Shown here piece after piece: positions 35,499 to 45,916 of a stretch of 64,000 nt of DNA. Origin of the DNA: Papaver somniferum (Eukaryota > Streptophyta > Magnoliopsida > Ranunculales > Papaveraceae); NCBI RefSeq assembly GCF_003573695.1, contig NW_020650859.1, positions 1,054,001-1,118,000 of the forward strand, read 5' to 3'. The stretch's first letter is position 1. Every line of letters begins with the position of its first letter. Made by a program: the position numbers and the translations under genes. The notes below the pieces were generated by a model, which had not been told where the DNA came from, ran no database searches, and worked only from the letters and a program-made list of their open reading frames with translations.

Positions 35499-36950
35499 TA
35501 TAGCTGGCAGACATGCCGAAACCCGCGGATAAACCCGTACCCGGCCCGTGAAAACCCTAACCCGGCTTGGCTGGGTTATAAACAAGCCGGGTTAGGGTTA
35601 GAGAAATGGCAGCTTGTTAGTAAACGGGTTAACCCGTGCCCGACCTGTAAACCCGTAAACCCATGTACAATAATAATTAATAAATTACATTTAATTTTCA
35701 CCGTTGGATTATGTAGGAATGGGTTAATACTTAATCCTATCCCTACGTTAAACCTATAAAAACACTAAAACCGTAGACAGATCGTTTCATTCTCCTTCTT
35801 GTTCTTCCTCTTTCTTTTCTTTTTTCTCCCCACCGTCTTATCTTGTGGACGCGGCTGTGCCTCCCTTCTCAGTTCTCAGTCCTCACCACCTCCATCACTC
35901 CTGTTGTTGATTAAGTTTCTGTTGCTGCTGCTAAGTTTCCTTCACAAGCTGATCAACGAGGTGATTCAGAGTTCAGACGCAAAGAAAAAAGTAATTTAGG
36001 GTTCTTTGATTTCATAACTAATTATTGTAAAATTGATTATGAATAGAGGAATTAAAGGATGAGTTTTGATTTGGATGGATGTTTTGATTAGCACTTGACT
36101 GATTTATGTGATTGTGTTGAGATTTATACGCAGCAGGCTCAAACTATGTGGTTTTAACTAGGGATTTGTTTATTTATGTGATTGTGTTAATTGCAAGCAA
36201 TTGTCTCAAAGCCAGTAGCCATGATTCCATGAAAATGTTAGGTTTTATTTTAATTTGCGCTTGGCTACAGTTGGTTCTTTACATTTCCATTCATCTTTAC
36301 TAATTGTATGCTTTGTTTAGCAACACCGAGTGACTAGTGTTACCTTGAAAGAACAAAGTGGGGGTTTATTTAGTGAAATTCCTTGCTTGCTGTTTCTTTG
36401 TTGAGTACTATCCATGACTGGGTTCTGGGAATCCGGTTGTTAAGATTTAAATTGTGTATATTAAATTCAACAATGGAGCATAAAATGTTGATGTACTGCA
36501 TGCTTCAAGCTAGTTTCATGTATTCAAGATAATAATGTGTATGGTGGATAACCGGATATCATCTTCAATTTATTGTTAAGTTTTGCAATTTTCTTGACCC
36601 TTTCATTATATTTTTAAATTTTGGTGTGACACGGTGACCGTTAAATTTGTTGGTTTAATTGAATCGAAATATCAAATGAATTAGATGGATGTTAGGTTGC
36701 AGAGAAGGATCTTTATATGGCCTGAATGTGGAAGGATGTAAACCAGAATTCAGAGGAAACTCTGTCAAATCGGTTTCTGGCGATTTGACTCACCAGAAAC
36801 CAGCCAACCCGTGAACCCGCAAGCTTTACCCGTTACGGACGCGGGTTGAAGAAATGACCACCCGTGAAGAATATCAACCCGCAGGTTTTAGCCCGTGTTA
36901 ACCCGAACCCGTATAACCTGTAACAAGCCATCCCCGACCCGCCCGTTTTC
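35499..36950 (-). mobile_element. hAT-like non-autonomous element nested in copia RT
   Basis: The right end, reversed, reads CTGGAAAACGGGCGGG and continues 'ggcttgttac.ggttatacgg', matching the left end of the element at 49629. The left end carries GCTGGCAGAC and CCCG-rich sequence. Both ends are rich in CGGGTTAACCCG-type palindromes. Internally it holds a TATA-like 'cctataaaaacac' (about 35755) followed by a CT-rich leader-like stretch, possibly captured 5' gene sequence, but no transposase. The flanking duplication is about 50 bp rather than the 8 bp usual for hAT. Confidence 0.75.
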
Positions 36951-37000
36951 CAGCATTCCGTTTTATTTTGAAGATCCACTTAAGACCAATCACTTTTACC
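36951..37000. repeat. 50-bp direct repeat, right of the nested element
   Basis: Second copy of 35449-35498; the copia reading continues to the right from here. Confidence 0.9.
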
Positions 37001-37660
37001 CCACCTGGCTTATCAACTAGAAACCAAGTCTTGTTTCTGTTGATTGAAATAATTTCTTCTCTACATGCTTGTGTCTATTTAGTCGAGACCTTTGCTTCCT
37101 AAAAATTCCTTGGTTCATCATTACAGAAAGTAGCATAATCTCACATTCTTCTGCAGCTTGAAGAACATAATCCTCCAGATACGGTGGCTTTTATATCTGT
37201 CTTGTTGATTTTCGCAGTGGAATGGGTTGAGTTATTTCATCGATCTCCTCTTCTTCTTCTTCTTCTTCTTCTACTTCTTCGTTATTCTCAGTGTTTTCAT
37301 TATTCTCTTCTTTCAAATTCAGACATTAAGGTTTGCAGACGGGCTTCTTTAACTCGATCAACTCCGAAATTACGTGTCTTTATTGCATCCCAAATTTTCT
37401 TTGAAGTTTCTTGTTCACCAACTTGTAGAACAAGACATTCTGGTATTGCTTGAAAGAGTAATCCAATGGCAACATTGTTTTTGTCTGGGTCCAATGTAAC
37501 AGGATCAATTGTTTCCCAAACTTTGTAGATTTTCATCAGTACCTTCATTCTCATGGCCCATACTGTGTAGTTTGTGGCGTTGAGGATTGGAACTTGTATT
37601 GATGGTGGCGTGAACTGTTTTGCACCCACAATGGTGGTTTCGTTTTCCATGGCTCAGAAA

Positions 37661-37673
37661 CAAGCTCTGATAA
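37661..37673 (-). other. Copia primer-binding site
   Basis: Minus strand TTATCAGAGCTTG, close to the initiator-Met site with the first bases altered, next to the 5' LTR. Confidence 0.7.
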
Positions 37674-37677
37674 CAAT

Positions 37678-37971
37678 TAATGGCAACTGCAAGATGAAAC
37701 TTAGCTTATATAAAGACAACTCTCTTTATTGATGTTTAGAAAATATCTCAAAACTAAACACAAGCTCTAATCTTGCTCATATGATCAACCACAACTTTGG
37801 TGATCATATATATATAGAACAATGAATTCCTTTTCCTAGTCCTATTACCTTATTACATGTCGTTCCTTTTCTTAGAACTAGATGATTTCTAATTCCCTTA
37901 GGATTACTTCAATTTCCTAATCTTTTCCTAACCAGCTTGTTAGTGACTTCTATGTTGAAGTTTAACCAACA
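37678..37971 (-). repeat. 5' LTR of the deleted copia element
   Basis: Matches 33765-34058 with scattered substitutions. It is the 5' LTR in element orientation and includes 'agcttatataaag', TATA-like on the plus strand. Confidence 0.88.
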
Positions 37972-37976
37972 ACCAG

Positions 37977-39144
37977 TTAATGATTTTTCGCGATAAGCCT
38001 TCCTAGATGAAAAAAATCTATTATAAGATTTTTAGCATCAATTGTTATCTAATTGTATACTCAAGATGGGTTTTTGTAAAATTTGTTTGTATATACTCAA
38101 TTGGCTTCACTCTTTGGTCATCAGTATCATCTAAACTCAATACAAAAAACAAGCCGATTATTCTACAACTGCGAGACTTTTATGGTCATTAGCATCCCCA
38201 CCACCCACCTAACTATTTGATGATGTCTTTTATCTTCTTAAGTACTAATAAAGTTAAGATGCATTGTATTGAGATGAAAAAATTATCGTGTGAAGTTACA
38301 TTATGATTGGATTCCATATTACCCAAAAACTTAACCATCCAAAATGGCATCAAAATATTAACACCACCTAAATGAATGGCATCAATGAACTTGAAGGCAT
38401 AGACAAATAAACCTCCCGTGTTGAACGGTGAGGAAATTCTTACTTTTTATTGAGGAAATAAATTGTTTTTCTTTTTAGTTTTATGAAACAAACCCTCTGG
38501 TGAGAACATTTGGCAATGTATGATCGATTCAAAAATTAGGAAAACTTAATTTTACGTATGTGGAATTTCATGTAGGTCCAAATTAAATTTGGAAAACGAG
38601 TAGCTACCGTACGATGATTCCTTTTCAAAAGTAATACATAAACGAAAAAAACACATGTTTTCTATGAAAATAATAAAATAAAAAAATAAAATCGTTACAT
38701 GTTTCTTATCTTTTCTCCACTTATTAATGCATCTATACCATATCAAAAATACATCACCACGAGGCGAGGAACCCGCACACGTCAAACTTAAAAGAAAAAA
38801 AAAGACTGATGCATAGCACGAGCACTAATCTAGTTTCAGATAACTACGGAGTGTTAAGTATGAATGACCATTAAAACATCATGTACTGACACTCTTTATT
38901 GGCCATAATTGGCGTCTTGTCAAGAATTTTTCCTTCTTCTTATGAGTTATGAGTCTTATGTGGTAGTTCCTATGACTCTAAGCAGAGTTTTGAACCTATG
39001 ATTTTTCTAAAGAAAGCAGGGCCCAAGACCGAAGTTAAGTGGCACCAGCATGGCAGCATATCCCCCTGTGGATAAGGTGGCAAAATGACTAGGACAGAAT
39101 TCACCCTCACACTGAAAAAATTCAACAAAGGAAAAACGAAAACA
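37977..39144. other. Intergenic sequence with a dispersed repeat
   Basis: Contains the second copy of the 230-bp duplicate (38131-38362). The last part should hold the promoter of the TL15-like gene. No further gene recognised. Confidence 0.4.
38131..38362 (+). repeat. Dispersed 230-bp duplicate, copy 2
   Basis: Aligns with 32670-32900 with small indels; same orientation. Confidence 0.75.
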
Positions 39145-40472
39145 ATGGCTATTGTCAGCGTCTCCACTGCTACTACTATATTTTGCTCTAAATCCCATCC
39201 TCAGAAGTTAAATTCAACTAAACAGTGTCTTCCCAAACAACTTAAATAACCACCAGCACAATTACAATCACTACACAGAAGAATAGAAGCTCATGTAGAC
39301 ATTGTAACTGATTCTCTTGCTAAGGCAAGCCTTGCAGCTTTACTGTCTACTTCTCTCTTCTTCTGCGTTCATCCGGCTCTTGCCTTCAGGGGAGGAGGAC
39401 CGTATGGTATTGAGGTAACTAGGGGTCAGGATTTAACCGGGAAAGATTTTAGCGGGAAGTCATTGATCAAACAAGATTTTAAAACGGTAATTTCATTTAT
39501 GTTTTTAAGTTTTTTGCTGGATAACATTGAAATTAGTACTAACACACGGGGATCGAGTGAGTAAACTAATGTAGAGTATAACGAATCGAAGGCATGTTCG
39601 TGAAACTGTTTTGGAGTTGGATGCCATATTGATCCTTGAATTTCCGTTATGTTCTGTGAATCCAGTCAATATTAAGACAAGCCAATTTCAAAGGTGCAAA
39701 GTTACTAGGTGCCAGCTTCTTTGATGCGGACTTGACAGGTTTTTTTCCTTTGCTTTCTATGACTTCGATTTATGCTTCTTAAACAAGCATATACATTTTT
39801 TACTCAATTTCAAGTGTCCATGCCATTTGCAGTTATTTGTAAAAAATGATGCATATGTATTTGTGAATGTATTCCAGGAGCTGATTAATCGGATGCTGAC
39901 CTTAGAGGGGCAGACCTTTCCCTTGCAAATGTTACAAAGGTGCTGACACTGGCTCTCTATTTGGTTATAGGCTCTTGTTCCTCGTTATATTCACTAGCTA
40001 GTCCATTATGAATCCCTAGTCGTTATCTAAATGTGCAGGCAAATTTGACTAATGCAAATCTGGAGGGTGCATCTGTAACTGGCAACACATCCTTTAAGGG
40101 GACTCTTATTACTGGGGCTGGTAATTACGTTTTGCTAGTTCTTTTCAAACTTATGAACAATCCTGGAACCTGTGCGTACACTACTGCTGCTTGTGCAGTT
40201 CTATTTGCATCACCGTCAGGGATTACTGAGATTTCTCTGGCTTAGTGTGTATATCCAATATTTCTTATTGTTTTTTTCAGATTTCACGGACGTGCAGTTG
40301 AGAGAAGACCAGAGGGAACTCCTCTGCAAAACTGCTGATGGGTAAGATTCTTCCTAGGTGCTGTTAAGTTAAAATATTTTACTTTTGGTCAATAATGTGC
40401 TTTCATTTGGCGTTCGTTAGGGTCAATCCAACAACCGGTAATCCTACAAGAGAGACATTGCTTTGCAAGTGA
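39145..40472 (+). pseudogene. Thylakoid lumenal 15 kDa pentapeptide-repeat protein (TL15-like), two stops
   Basis: Six exons with correct GT..AG sites: 39145-39486, 39666-39738, 39878-39939, 40039-40120, 40281-40341 and 40421-40472. They splice to a 224-codon frame. It matches the chloroplast TL15 protein family: a bipartite transit peptide ending FFCVHPALA, then FRGGGPYG, pentapeptide repeats (QANFKGAKLLGASFFDADLTG, ADLRGADLSLANVTKANLTN) and a C-terminal TGNPTRETLLCK. Two in-frame TAA codons break it: codon 35 in the transit peptide (39247-39249) and codon 142 in exon 3 (39886-39888, where a Leu codon TTA would fit). Exon lengths, phases and splice sites are intact, so inactivation is recent, or one or both stops are assembly errors. 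Confidence 0.82.
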
Positions 40473-41342
40473 CAACTGTAAGCGATGCCATAACCTTATT
40501 GGACTAAGAAAGATTGGAGCAACTGTAAAATCTAGAGCATTTTTTCCCCACAAGTTGAGCTGTTAATTGCCGCTACTATTGTAAAAATATACCGTCATTT
40601 CTTAACTTGTCGTAAATATTATAGTATCCGACTATGTCTGTAAGCGCAGCAATGGACCTATCAGCATTTAATTAAATAGCATATATGACCTTCGTTTGCA
40701 ATTTCTAACGTTCTCACTACATTATTCTGCATCTCAAAATGGATGATGAACATGTACCTTAGGAAACAAATTCTGGAAAGTATGCCAGCTCAATGCCTTG
40801 GCCTTTCTACAATTTCTGCAGCAGCATGACAAGGAATTCAACTACCTTACAGACTTCCAAGAGGGATTTGAAACGTGCAACTTTCTGAGGCTCTTGGAAA
40901 ACTTTGTATCTGCACCATAAGTTCTAGTTCTGCCGCTTTTAGAGGGCGTAAATACCTAAAATAGACAGAAGGCTCCCTCTGAAAATATAAATAAATATAA
41001 AGATAAACAGAAGAATACCTAAAATAGACATTATAAGTTCTTAAACAAGAAAGCCAAAGACTTATATCTGTTATTTACGGAATGATAAAACCAGAAAGGT
41101 ATGCTAAATTCAAAGTTCTGTAAACTAATTACCTTTTCAATTATGAGCGACTCAAGCAACAAATCAGTTTCAAGATGTCAGATTAAATTATAGGGGAAAT
41201 TGTTAAAGTCCGCAAGCATCCAACTCAAAATCAATTGGCAATGAGTGGAGCGGCCCTTCCATATTATATTTTAAGTTAATTAAGCGGATTCTAGCGATGT
41301 GGGACTATTGTCCTTTCACACCCCCCTCACGTGTAAGGCCGG
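40473..41342. other. Intergenic sequence, presumed 3' flanks
   Basis: Holds the 3' end of the TL15-like gene and, on the minus strand, the region where further F-box/FBD exons would be expected. A stretch at 40755-40918 is open on the plus strand but unsupported. Confidence 0.35.
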
Positions 41343-42283
41343 TCACTGGGACCTCACACGTGGACCTACGTACGAGTTACCAGAAACTGACAGAAATGTA
41401 AAAATAGTAGCAAGCACGAATACCTGTAAGGAAGGATTCTTAACAGTTGGACATTTAACATGTGTAAGGGCTCTAAAAAATTGTCGTACTGCTTCAACTT
41501 GACCTGTCTCTTCCTCCCTTTGTCTTGAAGCAGACAAGTGAACAACTGCTTCCTCTAGTGTAAGAAAACTAGACAAGACGTATTCTTTTGCAACATAACC
41601 CGTGTAGTAGAGACTTACGAGATTTGGCGCTTGAATTTTTAGAGAACACTTGTGTATATCATGACCACCATCAATTCTCAAAAGTTTAAGTGTAGGAATT
41701 GATATACAGAAACTCGGGTCACGGAATCCGCAGTTTTCCAGATTCAATTCTTCAAGGACAGGGGAATTCGAAAAAATTTTCTCACTCCAGCACTGATTGG
41801 TAAGCTCAGTATGTTCAAGTCGCAGGTGTTTGAGTCTGGGAAATGAGATATGCTCAGGAAAATCAAGGATTGGATAAACTGTTAGACGAAATGATGTGAG
41901 TGAAGCACAAGTAAAAATGGATTGAAGAATACAAAAAAGACCATTTGAGCATAAGAATAAACTGAAATCTTTGACATTGTGCCTTACTACACCCGAGATC
42001 CATGAATTAAAGAGAGATTCATCCAAATACTCAGATGATGTGAGATGGAACTTGTGTATATTATTATCTAACAAACAACAACGATGCAATGTCCCATCCA
42101 CAAAATCCTCGAATTTATCTGTAAAATTTTTGGGTTTCAACCATCCATCCCACTCAAATTCAAGGTTAGGGACAGAGGTCCAAATGTGATTCCATCTGTG
42201 AGATAATACGTTAGTACGAGCAACATCCTTGGTTTCAAGGAACGATAGTATATGGTAAACAAGTGAGCAACATCCTTTATGTA
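41343..42283 (-). pseudogene. F-box/LRR (FBD-type) protein, 5'-truncated fragment
   Basis: The minus strand is open from about 42283 to 41343. It begins inside an F-box (LVYHILSFLETKDVARTNVL, then SHRWNHIWTSVPNLEF). Leucine-rich repeats follow (FPRLKHLRLEHTELTN, SPVLEELNLENCGFRDPSF, IPTLKLLRIDGG), ending with HVKCPTVKNPSLQ, after which a splice donor would be expected. The family forms the substrate-binding part of SCF ubiquitin ligases. No initiator Met or start of the F-box (the LPD.. segment) is present upstream: a TAG lies at about 42284. The FBD C-terminus is missing, so the gene is probably a fragment. The usable internal Met is far into the protein. Confidence 0.68.
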
Positions 42284-42443
42284 CTAGTGTTAATAATCTG
42301 GATCAGTGATTAAAAATTTTGTTTAGTGATTAAGATAATTTTCAGAATTATAAGGTTTGTTTGTGTAGATGATAAATTTTGGGGGAAAATTTTTTTTATT
42401 GAGAAGGAGAAGGAGAAAGTGAGAAAAAAAATTTCTTGATTCA

Positions 42444-42660
42444 ATGGAGGATGAGGAGGGTCATTCTTCATACAAAAAACCTAGGAAAATACATATCAAC
42501 TACAACAATGACTCCCAAATGGCTGATTTCTTAGATTATGAGAATGATTTTACACAAACTCAAACTCAAGAACAAACTCAAGTTGGTGATTTTTATGAGC
42601 CAAATCCATATATGAAGACATTGATGAGGAACCCAATGCTGCTAGTACACTTCTATACTA
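42444..42660 (+). other. Possible N-terminal exon of the MULE gene
   Basis: Open frame starting MEDEEGHSSYKKPRKIHI and rich in acidic and Gln/Thr residues (FTQTQTQEQTQVGDFYEPNP). It lies 60 bp before the hairpin array and 1.1 kb before the recognisable MULE exons. The link to that gene rests on position and orientation only. Confidence 0.35.
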
Positions 42661-42716
42661 TGATTAATCTCACTTTTATAACTAGAAATTATCAAAAGTT
42701 TGGATTTTTGCTTCAT

Positions 42717-43705
42717 GGTTCGGCGAACCAGGTTGAGGTTCGGCTCACATCTATGAGCCGAATCAACCAAATGATGAATGGTTCGGCTCACTGAATCTGT
42801 TTACAGCATGCGCCGAACCTATAATTTTCAATTCCAACCCTTTTGCTAGACATTAGTTCGGCTTATATGAAAGTTTTATAGTAAGCCGAACAACATCCTG
42901 AATAGCCCGGAATAAAAATAATTATTGGTTCGGCTTATATTCAACATGAATTTTTTAATTTTTGGGTTAAAATATTATTATTGGTTCGACATATATTGAG
43001 AATATCGTATAAGACGAAACCTCTAAATGTTCAAGGTTCGGCACATAATATGATTATCGTATGTGCTGAATCAACCAAATGATGAACGGTTCGGCTCACT
43101 GAATCTGTTTACAGCATGCGCCGAACCTATAATTTTCAATTCCAACCCTTTTGCTATACACTAGTTCGGCTTATATGAAAGTTTCATAGTAAGACGAACA
43201 ACATCCTGAATAGCCCGGAATAAAAATAATTATTGGTTCAGCTTATATTCAACATGAATTTTTTAATTTTTGGGTTAAAATATTATTATTGGTTCGGCAT
43301 ATATTGAGAATATCGTATAAGACGAAACCTCTAAAAGTTCAATGTTCGACGCATAATATGATTATCGTATGTGCCGAATCAACCAAATGATGAACGGTTC
43401 GGCTCACTGAATCTGTTTACAGCATGCGCCTAACCTATAATTTTCAATTCCAACCCTTTTGCTAGACACTAGTTCGGCTTATATGAAAGTTTCATAGTAA
43501 GCCGAACAACATCCTGAATAGCCCGGAATAAAAATAATTACTGGTTCGGCTTATATATTCAAAATCGTATGTGCCGAACATGAATTTGTTAATTTTTGGG
43601 TTAAAATATTGTTCGTGGTTCGGCACATATTGAGAATATCGTATAAGCCGAAACCTGTAAATGTTCATGGTTCGGCACATAATATGATTATCGAATGAGC
43701 CGAAC
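42717..43705. repeat. 308-bp tandem repeat built of alternating GGTTCGGC/GCCGAACC motifs
   Basis: Three units start at 42780, 43088 and 43396 (anchor 'ggttcggctcactgaatctg', spacing exactly 308 bp). Inside each unit the motif alternates in orientation and forms about five hairpins, for example 'ggttcggcttatat..gtataagccgaaacc' and 'ggttcggcacataat..gagccgaac'. In units 1 and 2 one hairpin has lost an arm that is intact in unit 3. Confidence 0.92.
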
Positions 43706-43756
43706 ATTGCTATTATATTTCTTTTCTAGTATTTAACCTTGTGATATTCTTTGTAG

Positions 43757-45200
43757 ATCGTGCTTGGCGGACCTGTACCCATGGAAAATCAACCTGATCC
43801 AGTAGAAGTAATTCACGAAGATACTAAGGATCACTTCCAAAATGATTTGGTATGTAAGAACTTGGTGTTTACCTTAATGTTGTAGGAATATTCCGAAGTT
43901 TTTCTTACTAATTATTTGTGTTTGAATGAATGTAGAGATGGAAAACTAAAACCGAAGCACTGGCTTGGTCTGAGGAACACGCGATGAAGATAAATTGTGT
44001 ACTAGTTAAAGGACGACAGAGCCGAGGGAATCGGTTTGAATTGATTTGTGAGCGAAGTGGAACTGGCGATAGCAAGGTTAAAAAGGGTTCTGTATATGTT
44101 GGGAAGATTGGGAGAAAGTATAGGACAAAGACGAAGAAAACAAAGTGCCCTTTCAAAATCGTTTTCAACCTCAAGAACAAGAATAAGTCTTTGGACAAAG
44201 ATGATGAATCTCGGGTTATGAATAGAGAAATGGATTGTCGTCATAACCACCAACGTCCACATGACCTTCATGGACATGCAAAAGTAGCGCGACTCAAACC
44301 CAACGAGATTCTAGAAGTGGATAAAATGACACGAGCACGTATGCCACCGTCTAGGATTCTTAGTAATTGAAGGAGGACGACAAGAATAACAAGTCGAATA
44401 TGCAAACTATCTACAATGCAAGAAATAAGATTAGAAGACTCAATTTGCAAGGTAGGATGGTGATGCAACAAGTGATGTGGTTAGGGGTGAATCATAACTA
44501 TGCTTGCCAAAAGAATTTGGATGAGTTTGGTCAAGTCACACACTATGTAGTCGATTTCGGCCATCTCGGCCGAAATTTCGGCGAAATTTCGGATTTCGGT
44601 CCAAGAAAACAAGATTTTGTTAATTTCGGCCAGACGAAATCTTTGCGAAAATTTCGGCCGGAAACGCGTTTTTCGGTCGGAATTATGGCCGGAATATATA
44701 TATATATATTTTTAAATTGAATGGATTAATCTCAAGTACAAAAATTAAACAGATTAATTCACTCACTAGTATTATTGCTTGTTGTTGTTTTTGAATTTCT
44801 TGACCTAAAATTATCATTTGGTGTTGATGATGAGGAAGGTGAACAACCAGATTTATTAATACTATGTTTCTTTTAAGTGGGTCAATACTCCCTCAATCTT
44901 CTAGTCTGACTCAAACTAGGATTGGAATTAACTCTCCATCCCCATGAAATTGAACCTGGCAACAAACACTTCTTATTATAAAAATTGGAACCGAAATTAC
45001 ACCGAAATTTGAAAACGGAATCTCCCCGAGACAACGTTGTACCAGTGTCTCGCTCGGGACCGAAATAAACCGGAATCCGAGATTAACTACCTTGGTCACA
45101 CACCTTTTTCTTGCCCACCCGGAATGCGTCCAATTGGCTCTATGCTTCCCACAAGTTCTTATATTGGATTGCACGTATCTTGATTCATTGTGCATATATC
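43757..45200 (+). pseudogene. MULE transposase (FAR1-related), N-terminal half, interrupted
   Basis: Exon 43757-43849 (MENQPDPVEVIHED..) joins the exon from 43936. The second carries a FAR1-type DNA-binding region (LAWSEEHAMKINCVLVKGRQ, ICERSG.., KTKCPF, CRHNH) and the following MULE segment (GHAKVARLKPNEILEVDKM, SNMQTIYNARNKIRR). A one-base frameshift occurs at about 44365. At 44544-45094 a 551-bp element is inserted. Joining across it gives FGQVTHLFLAHPECVQLALC and LILDCTY, which matches the start of the MULE transposase catalytic domain with its first Asp. The sequence then ends in a short duplication and stops near 45200; the rest of the catalytic domain is missing. Confidence 0.8.
44544..45094. 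mobile_element. Small Mutator-like element inserted in the MULE pseudogene
   Basis: Flanked by exact 9-bp repeats GTCACACAC (44535-44543 and 45095-45103). The left end is 'tatgtagtcgatttcggcc' and the right end reversed is 'aaggtagttaatctcgg', imperfect inverted repeats. The left 170 bp contain dense alternating TTTCGGCC/GGCCGAAA motifs. Excision restores the transposase frame, which confirms the borders independently. Confidence 0.85.
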
Positions 45201-45251
45201 TTGATTCAAAAGTTTTATAACTTTACAATTCAATAGTAATATTCTGAATTC

Positions 45252-45464
45252 TCAAACGAATCGGGTTAGGTCAGAAAAAACCAAACAACCTGTAAGAGTT
45301 CTAAGGGAATTTTTAATCTCAATACGACTAGCAGAGGCAGGGAGTTGATCCCTCCAAACTTTACAAAACAAATTACTTGTGGCAAACTTAGCAAGTCGAT
45401 TAGCAACGTAGCTGCCTTTCCTATGCAAAAAGTAAAACAAAATCCAAGTCTTGCTCTTTTTCAT
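45252..45464 (-). pseudogene. RNase H-like remnant (LINE-type C-terminus)
   Basis: Minus-strand frame with HRKGSYVANRLAKFATS followed by KVWRDQLPASASRIEIKNS. This resembles the end of the plant RNase H domain carried by non-LTR retrotransposons and their relatives ('H..RE.N..AD.LAK.A'). No reverse transcriptase is next to it. Confidence 0.45.
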
Positions 45465-45874
45465 TCAAATAATAATAATAATAATAAAAACAAAATATGT
45501 AACGTTATCTTTTCATTTTTGATTCTTCAAAAGAAAAAGAAAAAATCTCTTCATTTTTGCCTCACAAAATTCTACTCACTTGTTGCAAGTGGAACGAGAA
45601 GGTGACCCAAAATCAGTACGTACCAAAAGGGGCAATGAAGAATTTGCCATCTTAGACAAAATCATCCTAATGTTTGAGCCTCTTAAACGAGTACGCTGGA
45701 CTAGTAACATAACTTATATGCATGACTCTATCTAACCCGTCAAAGGGGTAGAGTCTCAGCTCAAAATTCATTCTTCACTCACTAATTTCCTTGATATTGA
45801 CAGTACTGCTGCAAAGTCTCCATACCAAGTCAAGAACATGATCCTTAACAGAAGAAATAAATTGCAAATGATGT
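45465..45874. other. Upstream region of the DUF26 kinase gene
   Basis: AT-rich with a short ATA/AAT run at about 45470-45490. Presumed promoter and 5' UTR; no specific site recognised. Confidence 0.4.
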
Positions 45875-45916
45875 ATGATGAAGACTATAAAAAAAAACAG
45901 GAAAGAAATAGCAGAT

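Larger units (their letters stand above)
34059..37650 (-). pseudogene. Copia gag-RT-RNase H polyprotein, broken
   Basis: The minus strand begins with gag from 37650 (MENETTIVGAKQFTPPSIQV, then LNATNYTVWAMRMKVLM) for about 117 codons. It then passes, through degraded sequence with stops, into reverse transcriptase ([20 protein letters not shown] to 35129; YVDDLFLTG near 35030). RNase H follows (SSCEAEFMAATEAAKQSIWLQELL near 34400), then the C-terminus (HIPGTEQKADILTKAL). Zinc knuckle, protease and integrase are absent, so an internal deletion joined gag to RT. RT is also split by the nested element at 35499-36950 and by stops and frameshifts. Not functional. Confidence 0.88.
33765..37971 (-). 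mobile_element. Internally deleted Ty1/copia retrotransposon
   Basis: Two 294-bp LTRs (33765-34058 and 37678-37971) with an exact target duplication ACCAG (33760-33764 and 37972-37976). Read on the minus strand, the LTR starts TGTTGG and ends CCATTA. Coding sequence lies on the minus strand and a hAT-like element is nested at 35499-36950. Without the nested insertion the element is only about 2.7 kb, because protease and integrase are missing. Confidence 0.9.

Noticed and set aside
35799..35999. Leucine-rich 66-codon frame inside the nested hAT-like element
   Set aside because: Encoded by CT-rich leader-like sequence; composition explains it and no domain is visible.
40755..40918. Open plus-strand stretch reading ..NALAFLQFLQQHDKEFNYLT..
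   Set aside because: No start codon, no splice context and no recognisable family; length is within chance.
41280..41340. Phrase 'gtgggactattgtcc..cacccccctcacgtgt' as an LTR or solo LTR
   Set aside because: Suggestive of a retroelement end, but no matching partner or target duplication was found in the window.
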